A DNA stretch of 64,000 bases from Alentia gelatinosa (taxonomy: Eukaryota > Annelida > Polychaeta > Phyllodocida > Polynoidae): positions 29,663,360-29,727,359 of the forward strand of contig OX465583.1 of assembly GCA_950022655.1 (NCBI GenBank), written 5' to 3'. The translations under genes were made by a program, and so were the position numbers. Positions 12,546-24,100 of this stretch are shown one piece after another (position 1 is the first letter of the stretch; each line of letters opens with the position of its first letter). The notes under the pieces are model-generated. The model saw only the letters and a list, made by a program, of their open reading frames with translations. It ran no database searches and was not told the origin of the DNA.

Positions 12546-12830
12546 TTTATCTTATCCTGGAATAAACGTCCTTAGGCTTAACATTAGGAACTCGTTCTCA
12601 ACAGGCTTGCGAGTACGGTAACTCATCCTCAACGGGTGATTAACAGATACATATTTCCAGGCTAAGATTAAATCAGAAACATTTTCGTGCTTGGTCTGAG
12701 TCCCCATTCGCCATCTCGTCTGGAGTGCTTCAGAATATTCACTCGGCTATCGCCTAGTTCATATTACTGTGCACTCCAAACTCGATGGCGAAAGAGGACA
12801 CAGACCAAACACTCATTAGTTTCTTTCTTA
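12546..12830. repeat. Double-hairpin repeat, copy B
   Basis: TTTTATCTTATCCTGG...CCAGGCTAAGATTAAATCAG is hairpin 1, with internal GGCTTAACATTAGGAACTCG. Hairpin 2 pairs TTGGTCTGAGTCCCCATTCG with CGAAAGAGGACACAGACCAA around GGAGTGC...GCACTCC, with the loop word CGGCTATCGCC. Confidence 0.65.
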
Positions 12831-15800
12831 ATCTTCTTAATACTTAATAAGAGCTAATATTCGGTACATATTTGAGATATTTGTTAGATTCAGGGATAAT
12901 AAACTCACCTTATTAGAGAGAGCAATGTACGGAGAACTGACATACTTATAAACCACCTTTATAGTTCTGTAGCTGTTCTTAAAGTAATGTTATCTTTCTG
13001 GTACAACGCGGAAGAAATTCAATATCGGACTTTAATATGTAGTGGGGACCTACTTTCATGTGACCTATCATGCTAAGCATATCATGTCTTGATTGCGCAA
13101 GGTATATCTGGATTGTATTACTTAGCGTTTCAGTATATATATATATTCATTTAGTTTACGCATAAAACAAATACTGGAAACTGTAATACACTTACAGCTA
13201 TGCTAGTCAATTTGATTTACCGGTGATCATTTAAGAAAAACACACTTGCTTCACAGATTTTATACACTTATTTATATTTATCAATATTCTAATCAATTGA
13301 TCTGACAGATGACTAAGATCGGAATCTGAGATTTATATACAGGAAGTCAATCCTATCAAAGGAGTTATCACTTGGGATGTGACCCATCCACAGGGCAGAC
13401 CCAGTCCATATTTAACTCTTTGATTCTTTCCACTATAAATCATTCCCATACTTACGAGACGAACAACTCAGTTTCCTTATTCTCTATCTTTCCTGTTTTC
13501 AATCATCACCTTTTCTTTTCTGTTTCTTTTTTTCAATTTTCTTTTTAAGGAAGGTAATCTTACATCATTCGACCACCTGCCAAACCTATCCGCCCTTCAG
13601 TAGGATCAACTTGCACGGATCCGCCGGGTTAAAATGCGGTCACACAATCGCCAGTTGTTTGAGAGAAAGATGACTTCCTGCGAAGAAAGCCGCAGGAAAT
13701 GGGGGCAGGGTTTTGAGGGTAAACTAAAACTCGGTCCGGAAATTGGCACAGCATATATAACCCTCAAATCTCTCATTCCTATCCCCTCAAACCCTAATTA
13801 GATAAATGTTAGGCAATAGACTGCACCTATCCAGGCCTACGCATTTAGACAATAATGAAAGGTACATGTATATATATTCAATGTTCTTTAGTGACATACC
13901 GGAATATATAAGACATAACGGAATATAAAAATTGGTGATTTTTTCGCAGTAGGTTCAAAACTGAAACATTCCTATTTTTAAAAGAAACCTCATATCCCTA
14001 ATTAATCAGAAGACTTGCTCTCCACATAACTAAGATTTTGTCAAGTCCGTATTTCACAAAACGCATGAATAATGTTACTCTCCTCGGCATATTTCTTTTC
14101 TATACACAGCTAAACGGCTTGGAGAATGAAGTGTATATCAAATTGAATTAACCAAGTTAATCAATCAACCGAAGTCAATATAGAGAGAAAGGAGGGCAAT
14201 AACTATAAACACTTACAAACAATGTTCTTTGGTGACAATAACATTGGCATTGTGATAAAACCCGTTACAATGCGGGTGAGGACGGTTACAAGACTTTCCG
14301 CAGGGAGTATCAAGAGTCGACAGGGGTGACCGTGAAAAAAGGATAGAGTGATAATTTTGGTGTCCCCTAAGGCCAAAATGCACCATGATTTCTGTCTGAC
14401 ATTGATAGGCCTACACCCCCCGGGGCCATCAAGTCAACCGGAAAAAAGAAACCACGTTAAAAGTCTGCAATGAAAAATATTTCTAAGAATTAAAATGTAC
14501 ACTAACTTAACGGACTTTAAATTTGGGAGGGTGCCTAAAAGGCTGTGAGGAAATTTTGGAATGCTTCCAAACCTGTGTTTAGCTCAGTGACTCCATCTCA
14601 AAAGAAAAACAATAAAAGAGTATTTTGGAGCTACTACCGTTACAGGGTTTTTCACCTACAGGAAATATATTTTTCATAATACCTGAAACTGATATCTCCG
14701 TATAAGATGACCATGATATGTTACCTAGGAGTGAGGACTGAACACAGTCAACTATTTCAAAGGTAAAAGGTGAACAATAAGCTAGTGCCAGGTATTACCG
14801 TGATATATTCACTAAGCTATGCATACTGATGTTTCAAATGATCGTCCACCCAGTAAATAATCGCTAATTACTGGAGCGGAACAATATGTGTAATCGCATT
14901 CATGATCATGATTCATTACGTGACATTTATTATCAAATCACAATTATAGTCATTGGCTGTCTGACCCCGAGATAAATTATTTCCCTTAGTTCAGATTTTT
15001 TTTGTTCGTTTTCTGTTGTTGTTTATCTTTAAAAAAAAAAAGGAATATTATCACTACCGATCTATAATGTAAATAAATGTGGAACATCAAGAAACTTCCA
15101 TAAATAAACTTCAATTTCACAGATTCCTTATCAATGTATCATAAGTAATGGATACATGGTTATTAACTCCTAAGGCAGGTTTGACCAACTCACCTATGCC
15201 GGGTTTGTGTGTGTCGCGGGAGATGGCAGCACATACTTGCCATAGTCAAGGTTTCATATACCAACGAGTATAGAGACAAGTTTCTCTCTACAAGTTTCTT
15301 TATACCCGTTGCATATACATGTGTAAACTTACAAAGTCGATGGACACATGGGCGACTGTGGAATATAGGTGTTGGTATTGTTATACTCACATTTGTCATT
15401 AAATCTATAGACGCTACCCAAGTATCCCTGAGTCCAATGGCATATTCAACTCAGTACCTAGCTCTGATTCATAAATATGACCTAAGAGAGTAGAACTATT
15501 CTAATCTCTGCGGTGCGACCATCGAGATTTAATGCAAACTCTTTGGTGTGACTGACTACATGATTTATAAAGCTGTATGGTTTTTTTATGTTCTTACGTT
15601 GGAGGGGTTAAAATTGGGAGTTGTCAAGTGATTGTGTTCAGATTCAGAACCAAACTACTTAATATGATATGAGAAATAGAAGCTCATGAGTGGGATTTGC
15701 TCTGTCGTTCTCCACTGAACATATGATGTTCTGTGAAACCACGGACCTGTGTACTAGGTCCGTCGAGGAAGTAAGGATTCAGATTTGATTTGAAGCTAGT

Positions 15801-15882
15801 TTTGACATCATTGTACCTCCTAGGAAATGTCACCTTCGAGGCGCCCATGACACGCACAACGTCTTAGTAAACCTGGTTCATG

Positions 15883-15905
15883 TGACGTCATATAAGGTGA
15901 CGTCA
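15883..15905. promoter_or_regulatory. Paired perfect CRE sites
   Basis: TGACGTCA at 15883-15890 and 15898-15905, spaced 15 bases, with TATAAG between. CREB/ATF-type sites. No gene starts nearby; the RASSF start codon is 5.2 kb away. Single perfect CREs also occur at 3037, 9632, 20780 and 49839. Confidence 0.45.
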
Positions 15906-15991
15906 AGAGGCCACCTCGTGAGGAAACACGGAACTACAAACAGAGAAAGTCACCTCAGCCGTTCCACAAACAAAGATGAGGCGTTGAGATG

Positions 15992-16049
15992 CAGGTACCC
16001 GGATGTTCACGTGTAACCGAGATTCACGTGATCCAGGTACCCGGATGTT
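15992..16049. repeat. Direct repeat CAGGTACCCGGATGTT
   Basis: Exact 16-base word at 15992-16007 and 16034-16049, period 42, with TTCACGTG-like words between. Confidence 0.95.
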
Positions 16050-16644
16050 GTGTACACATTACAGTGAATGGCACATATATGAGGGATCTCAAAGTCAGAT
16101 TTCTCTTTTGCATTTTATAACACATCCTTCAAGTAGTCACTGCTCAGCCTTCCCCGACTACTTTCATAATACAAATATACCCCACTAAAATTATATGAAA
16201 ACTCAACATTTCGATGGTTCGTAAATGTAGCTGAATGAATTTTGCATTGTTAAAAAAGAAAATTCCAAAGAAACAGACTGACTTCATGAATGAATATGAT
16301 TTATCATCAAACTATACTTTAGTGTAGGTCATCAGCTGTGCTTAAAAAAAATGTTTATTGTATCTTTCAGTGTTGAGTTTTTCATATATATAAGTGTACA
16401 AACGTTTTATTTCCACTTTTATTACATGAGGTTTTTTTTCTTCTAAATAATTTCCACTGGTTTCATTTCCTATCCACTAATTGGAAATAGTAACGAAGAG
16501 TACATTTCATTCATAAAATAAAAAAAATAGCTTATGGGTTCGACATCGATTATCCGTGTCAATGGGTTTTGACAATGGGCCTTGTACTCGAACAAGTGCA
16601 AACAAAACAGCAGGTATAATGCCCGTACGCTAGGTTCGAGTACT

Positions 16645-16772
16645 TACACCACGGGGTGTCCGCTTACACCATGGGGTCGCTTACACAGGGTTAATATAAA
16701 AATCTAATAGACCCTCCGTTCCGAGCAAAGGTGTCCGTTAACGTGGGGTGTCTGTTGGGCGGGGTTCTACTG
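16645..16772. mobile_element. Decayed second copy of the 4.2-kb MITE
   Basis: Contains GGGGTGTCCGCTTACACC, GGTGTCCGTTAACGTGGGG and ends GGGCGGGGTTCTACTG, as in the 4223-4402 element. The left terminus is missing. Confidence 0.6.
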
Positions 16773-18765
16773 ATTTTAATAATGAGAGCCGCATTACGTA
16801 TTCAGTAAAAACCCTCCACGACGCGGCGATCACAACATCGTGCTTGGTGAATAAATAATTAACGGGATATGAGGGTTTAGTCGGCCAGACAGCCTGCTTT
16901 AAAGGAGAGACTTTGGAGCTGATGGTACACCCATATCATTAAACTCCTCATAGGAACTAAGTTCTTTGTTTTTGGTTTTAGGATTCTGACCGTCTGGAAG
17001 TAGTTAGAAAAATGGACACCTAGTGGACAAACCATGCAATATGACACATAGTGTACCCTATTTCCTCGGTTGTCCGATAAGGGGATCAAGGGCATTCTAG
17101 TACGACTCATCAAGATGGCGCTTCTGGTCGAGGACGAACTTCTATTATATTCCAGAGATGAGCGTACCTGCCACCTGGCGATTTATTTGGCATCGGGGGA
17201 CAATGGCCGTTAAAGTGGCCATCCATGAAGTATGTATGCAGAATTTCTGAAATTTTAACACCCCTCCCCCCCACCTCCCCAATATTGTACGCAATAGAAC
17301 AAATAAGAAGTATATGCATCATTTCTGACACACACCCCCCCCCCCTACCCCCATTGCGTACGTACTTTATGGATGGCCCTTTAGGTCTCCATGACTGCTG
17401 TCACGTGATCTGTTCCCGCCTTTTTTCATCGTTTCCCGAAAACACATGAGTGTTGCCGAAGTAAAATTCAGCATACTTCTATGTTTTTTAAAGGTTTTAT
17501 TTGCATTCGATGATAAGTCGTGTCTTTTTTTTAAAGACTGCATGCACGCCGTTAGCATGATATTATGACACATAGAGAAAATATGTTAAGCTTATTGATA
17601 CTTCGCCTGCGTCAAAATAGAGGCAAAGGGATTTGAAAAAAAACCAATAGGATTCCAAATCTCTTTAGTACGATGTACATATATCAATCAGGCACGCGAC
17701 GCAGGCCACCTATAACTGTAATCAGATATTCCCAATGGTGGAAGCCAGCGGAAATTGATACCATTGTGTATCTCCACCATCACTACACCTCACGTATTAC
17801 ATGAAACCGTTGTCATGGGAACTGGTGAACCAGACAGAAGCCCTACATGCAGGTGCACCACCGTGACATAACATTATCGACGTCTCCAAGCAGGAGCCGT
17901 TCTCCAAGCACATCCTTTGTGTGGTTCCAGGGTAGTTGGGAATGCACTAGGATGGTTTTATGGATTGATGGATAGAAGAGGGTGGGTGAGTGCGATTATG
18001 TTATTGTTATTTTCTAATTTTTTCCTTATTTAGATTACAATGCGTAGTGCCATAAGAAGAGCTTCCGGTGAAGTTGAACAAGGTGTGAAATTTTGAACAT
18101 CTAGCAACAATACTTGCCCTAGAGTGTTCAATATTTGGATCTCTATCCCAAAGTGGCCTAGTAGAGATGCCAATATATAGCTATCTCTCTAAATACAAAA
18201 GATATCTTTCTGGGGAATAGCAATAAAGGAAATATGGCTACTGTTATGAACTGTATATGGTCCTCTGTCAAATTTCATTAGACAAAATCTCTTCCACAAG
18301 CGAAATCTAGATGTGTATGAATGGGTATCCGAACTGAAGTATCATTTAAAGAATACAAAATATGAAGTAGAAAATAAACCATGTAAAAGTGGAGACAAAT
18401 CTTTAAGATGATATGGACGTTATCTGGTTCTAAATGCTTTTCAAGGCTGTTATATGAAGTCATGAAAGTATAACTTCTTGGGGTTTGTCACTTTGATTTG
18501 AAACAATAACTGAACTATCACCATCCCAACTTGGTACTTGTATGCTCTCCTAAGATATTTCTTGGAGCAGATGTGACGTTACTTTCTATTGAATAAGCTC
18601 CCTATCAAACAAAAGCAATAATCGTGTGCAATGTGTCTTTCAAATTGTTAAATTAGTAGGATAGAACCAAATCTAAGTTCACATGGCGGCGGCAGCATAA
18701 TATTTCAATATTGAGTACCGTAGACAACCTGCTTTGGCACTGAGCATTAGATTAAAAATCAAAAC

Positions 18766-18782
18766 GGGGGGGGGGGGGGGGG
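18766..18782. repeat. Poly-G tract
   Basis: An uninterrupted G run. Others are at 35040-35058 (interrupted), 44021-44035 and 63882-63899 (after a GT microsatellite). Such runs are prone to assembly length error. Confidence 0.9.
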
Positions 18783-19615
18783 TGGCTGGAATATCAGCTA
18801 TGACACCCCGGCTTGAACTCCTGCTATGTCAGAAACTCGAACACATTAATTATTAGGGTACGGTGGTATTCAGGGAGAAGAATTATTAAAAAATACATCT
18901 TTCGCTATCTCGATATTGCAGTTATTGGACATCTTATTTGTAAGAGAACATCCCCCTCCCTCGACACACACAACCCTTTATCTATCTAGTTCGCCATTTT
19001 AGGATTCAGTTGTTAAAACATAGCATGTACCGGTATGCTACGTAGAATCACGGTTGGTACAGCCTACTTGTATTTTCTAAACCTCATTGGTCTGGCCTTT
19101 TGCACGCACCGCGAGGCCATCTCTCGGCAAACGAAGGAACTCTACGCCAAGGGATTTCAATACACATTTGATATGGGCGGATAGAGCACCGGAATACACA
19201 GTGGTTCCCACAAATATATGAAGAATGTACATGTATGTAGAAATATGAACGTGTTATTTAGTATTGATGTACAGTTTTCTTGATTAATTAAACGGTGTTC
19301 TGACACGAGCTTTTCACAAGGTTACAGTCAACGTTTGATAACTTTAAGACATCAGATGATAGAACAGGGTTACAAATACACTTTCTGTCTATCCAATACC
19401 ATTGAGCACTCGAGGAATTGATTCCTATTTCAATTTTAAGACCTCATTAATTGTTAATGAATAATCTAAATCAACATGATTTTCAAGTCAAATTCTTCCA
19501 AAATCGTTTCTTCTATCTTTTTGCTTTTAGAAATGAAATACCGGTACCCATATTTAACAATTAGGCCTTAATCTACACATAAAGGACTTAACTTTGTCAT
19601 AACTGATTCGGTCTT

Positions 19616-19905
19616 TATCTCACCCCAGATATTTGTTCTCCATAGACTTACCATTGGGAACTCGTATCTAACACCCATTAGATATTTAGGAAAAATATCC
19701 AATGGGGGATAATGTCACAAATGTTAGCCCATTAGTCAATATTAAGGGTGAGATAAATTCAGAAACCCATTCAAGTTTAGGGTCAGAGCTCGATCCCATC
19801 TCATTTGAATCACATAGCAATTCACGCGGCTTCGCCTTGTGAATTACTACGTGATTCAAACTCGATGGGATACGAGCTCAGACCCTAAACTTTCATGGGT
19901 TTCCT
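19616..19905. repeat. Double-hairpin repeat, copy C
   Basis: TTTATCTCACCCC...AAGGGTGAGATAAA is hairpin 1, with CATTGGGAACTCGTATC inside. Hairpin 2 pairs AGTTTAGGGTCAGAGCTCG with CGAGCTCAGACCCTAAACT around GAATTCAC-type arms and the loop CGGCTTCGCC. It lies 1.2 kb upstream of the RASSF start codon. Confidence 0.7.
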
Positions 19906-20401
19906 CTATAGTACCGCTAGCTATATGAGCGTCGTTTGTTAGTCTCAGCTATAGCTGGTAAACCCATATCAACAGGATGATAACTATTTATATTCTCTTT
20001 ATTTTGATTTACAAAACATAGGCTATCATCTATGGCGAACGTGCAATATACGGTACCATGATGGGCATGGAATATGATGCATATTATATTATTATTTCTA
20101 AGTGTGATTCAGATAAATGCACTTTGACTGTAGACCAACGATGTTTAGTTATGCTAGAAATCTCTAAATGCGTTACACTATGTTTTTTGTTAAATGAAAC
20201 CACCTCTTTATAAACGCCACTTATTAATAGCTTTGTTGTTTCAGAGGGAAACGTGTACCGTACTCAAATTAGAAGAAAATACCAAAAAGGGAACACAACA
20301 CTCAACAGACGCCAAAATCAATAGAATTTACCATGATGTCACGAGATATAAAACTGTAAATATGTCATAACAACACAAATTAAGGCATGTTGCTATGGTG
20401 T

Positions 20402-20403
<2 letters not shown>

Positions 20404-20430
<27 letters not shown>
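20404..20430. repeat. TA microsatellite
   Basis: About 12 TA units. A similar TA run is at 62739-62757, followed by a T tract. Confidence 0.9.
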
Positions 20431-20433
<3 letters not shown>

Positions 20434-20699
20434 AAACCTCAGAGGGGCAAAATACATGTGCTGTACCAATAACAGGGGCTGAAAAGTGAGATACATCTGT
20501 CAAAATGCCTGTTGTTAAAATGATGTCAGGTAGACATTTGTAAGTTTCACAGGTAGATCTAGAGCAGTATAGTAATAACTTACAGGTAAGCATACGATGC
20601 AACTTGTCCTTACCTTTAATGGTTTTCAGGTGTAATATTTGATGATGGCGACTACACTGGACGTGGCAAAATAATCCCTTTTAGTATGTCACATTGGAA

Positions 20700-21120
20700 G
20701 ACGGCAAGATGTAAACAACCACCAAAAACTGGACGATAATTCGTGCACAGGTGAGACATCAAACGATGGGGATGACCGGTGACGTCACGGAGGGTACTCC
20801 CGCGGAGGAATATAGCTTTTATTTCAGGGCGCTTTGTACTTATATGGGCAAACGGTAAAAGAACCTTATTTCTAATTATGTAAAAGCGGAAGCAAAATCT
20901 GATTAATTTTTATTGTTTCAAGATGAACAAATCTGTACTTTGATACGATAATAGAACAAAAATGCTAGATGAAATTAATGTAGTTCGCGGTCTTATAAAT
21001 ACCTGAGTCGTTGTTCGGTGCTTCCGTTAAGTGCTGAGTCTCAATGTTTATCGCATTGGGCTCCAACAGTCAAGCATGTAAATATAAGCATTGACGACAA
21101 ATGTCTATGATATTTTGCAA
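20700..21120 (+). promoter_or_regulatory. Likely promoter and 5' UTR region of the long RASSF form
   Basis: The 420 bases before the ATG hold a perfect cAMP-response element (TGACGTCA, 20780-20787) followed by a short GC-rich patch (20788-20810). No TATA box sits at a clear position. An upstream non-coding exon is possible, so the true transcription start could be further 5'. Confidence 0.4.
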
Positions 21121-21160
21121 ATGTCACTGTGCCACCAATGTGGGAAGCCTGTATTCTTCG
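21121..21160 (+). CDS. RASSF: RASSF coding exon 1: start codon and first LIM cysteine pair
   Basis: ATG followed by [12 protein letters not shown], then donor GTAGGT. The exon ends in phase 1; its last G joins CG of exon 2 to make Ala14. C4 and C7 are the first zinc ligands of the LIM domain. No further ATG lies in frame between here and the upstream stop. Confidence 0.88.
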
Positions 21161-24100
21161 GTAGGTACATGTTTTTCATTAGAAAATGTGTTATTGATTG
21201 CAAGAACATCCCCGGTAACTTCAGTGCTTCGAGCACGCACTGTCACTTGTCAGCTTCAACTCGGTCGCACTTGGCATGCGTTGTTTGTGTTGTGTCACTT
21301 CTACTGACCAAGAGGTGTAGCGTATCAATCACTGTCAGTCTCAAGCTCAGGTACTGTGCTTCAGCATGGATGCATTTGATATTATACATATGGACAGGAG
21401 CTTTTAATAGGAAGCCAGCCTACAATCATAAATACTGGAATGGTCTTGGTCAGTGGCCTTGTGTAGCACTAGCACTAGTAGGCCCCTACTAGTAGTAGTA
21501 GCAGTGTAGCCTACACTGTGTAGGCAGCCAGTGTAGGCAGTGGAAGAGAAGTAGAACACCCAACACCCTTGGCTTGGGTGGTACCGTGTACGTGAAAAGA
21601 AGAGGTTTGGGTCGTGCCTAGCCTGTGAACCCGGCCCTGTCCCAAACAGGGCCGGGTTCCTCTGCCATAGAGCTCTCAACTGGAATTGTCATTTCATACT
21701 GTGCACACTCTGAGTCTGACATATATGAGAAAAAAATCGAATCGATAAATATATACCCATTTGTCTTTGCCAACCTTCAAATCAGCTGTATCTTATGTTA
21801 TAACTGTGTATTTAGACGTAGTTTTCCAGTGAAGCTTCGCTGGTTCTCAGATCCAGCCATTTTGTTCAGTCTTCCTCGCTGGTTCCCTAAAGGGGGTATT
21901 CCACCAACCAGACAAAAACGTTGTACAGTGCCCGTATGGCGGTTGCTCAATTTTAAATCATCTGTCGGGTTGGTGGAAGCACACACCAGACGTTTCAGCA
22001 GGCGTCAGCTCTCCTGCCAGACGTTTCAAGACGTCTGTTGGAGGATATTGGGGGTCGTTGGAGTGTCGCTTCACGGTTGCTGAGCGTCTGGCAGAAGAGC
22101 CAGTTGAAATGCACTTCCACCAACCAGATATTTTCAGGCGATATCCCAACCGATACTCCAATAAACCTCCAAGAGACAGATTTTGCCCATCTGCCAAAAA
22201 ACTGATTGAATAGGTTTTTATCGGCTGGAATTGGGCATCTGGCCGATACATTCGAAGACTACGACACCCGCCCGTGAGCGCTGCCGGGACTTGCGGCGAG
22301 GGAACGCCGCCAACATGGTGCGGCCGACCCGGCGATACCCGAAGTCGCGAACAGACATAGAAAATTCTGACACTTTCGGCAGAATTCTAGCACCATAGCG
22401 TGCCATACACATTCATAACATCAATCCTTATCTTTATTTACCTTCATTGTTCGATTAGATATGTAATTCCTCGGTTATTTGACGTTTTCTGACCGTTCCC
22501 GTACAAAACCCAACACGCCGACACACTGCTCCGCTCGATACGCAGCTTTCGCGGGTTCAGAGCGTCGTAGTGTACCGCCGCACACCGCGCTGCCTATCGG
22601 GGAACTCGATTACTACGTAAAAATGCGGCTAACGTCCACCAGTCGGCGCCACGGCAGGGGCGTCGGCTAGGATCTGCTGGAACTTTGAACCCACCAGACA
22701 CTCGTATGACGTCCAAATGAACGTCTGTTGGGGGTTTCGGTGGAGCAGCGACGCATTTTGAGGCCATTTTCCCAGACGTTTCAACCGACGTCGGCTGGAA
22801 CGTCTGTTGACGTTGAAAAAGTGGTTGTTTGGTGGAATACCGCCTTAACTGCAAAGAGCCTCGCCAATTAACATAGGACAGCTTTTCACCCCTGAATGGA
22901 GATCAGGGGTGAATACTTTACCTAGGTCGTGCCATGAATAGGTGGACCAACTGAGAAGCTCTGACTGTGAAGCGGTGCAGACAGTCAGAGAGCAGTCCCA
23001 TAGAGCCCTAGGCTAACTAGTCGACCAAAAATCTCAGCTCAGCAGCCGTTTTTTCTATTGGTTTTTCTCTGCTTGGCCCCAAATATCCCGTCAACTTAAG
23101 GCGTACCGCGTTGGGTTAAGATTGCCAGGCTCGACTACTTAGGGCAGATTACGGCAGTTTCCTGTCAACATAAATCGACTTGCAGTGAATTACGGCAGCT
23201 CCCAACGACAAATGGCGCCTACATATATATATATCTATATATGATATAAAGTACTTGTGTTCCTTCCCATAATTCACTACTTTAAAACAGAAGTGAATAG
23301 GTTTCATAAAAAAAACATAGATCAAACATTCCTGTTCACAACTGTTTACAGTTGTTCACCTTCTCCAGTTGTTAGCATGTATCTTATTCAATGTATTCTC
23401 TGCCTATGACTGTTGGAAGTTGAATGAATATCCTGACGAGCTACGGCAGACTTCGGCCCCATAGGCATAATGCTATCCAGAAACCAAGTCGACATACTAT
23501 TCACAATCGCGACAACCTAAGGCAGACAAATTCAATTACGGCCACTTAATACAGTCACCACGATCGTAAACCACAGGGGGTTGCTGGGACTGCCGTGGCA
23601 TATTTTTTGACAGTCAGAAATTTGTCCCGGCAACGCCCTATCAGTCAAGTCGACTTACGATCCACACCCACTTCGAAGTACATCAAGTCACATTGAGGCT
23701 GTTGGGACGGTTTGGGAGATGGTGTAAACCTAGCATAATCACATTCTCAAGACTTAAACTTTAAAGTTTGTATCAAAGCTTCACCAATATTGGACTCCAT
23801 CTTCTCAATATCTGTTCATTTTGCAAATAAACTCGTGTTATGTCTTATGATAATTGATGAATAGGACAACCGGTACTAAGTGAGCCTACTCATACTGTAT
23901 AATCTAAATTTTCTTGTTAACGTCCTCTTTTCTAATTATAGAAAATTGTGATTTTAAGAATGTTCAAACGAATTAAACTGACTAATGACGAAGCTTGAAA
24001 ATTGTGCAAAGTTAATGTACAAACCAGGAGTAGTATACTAGCTCTAGCTCTTTAATAACATGACAAATATACTTTTAAAAGCTGAACAATAGCAATTGCA

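Larger units (their letters stand above)
8268..20699. other. Intergenic, repeats only
   Basis: Contains double-hairpin copies A, B and C, the palindrome block at 11026-11097, the MITE remnant at 16645-16772, paired CREs at 15883 and a poly-G tract at 18766. The remainder is AT-rich with no recognisable gene. Confidence 0.65.

Noticed and set aside
21091..21492. Frame of 133 codons running past RASSF exon 1
   Set aside because: It begins with TTG, not ATG, and only 21121-21160 belongs to the LIM domain; the rest is intron read-through after a GTAGGT donor.
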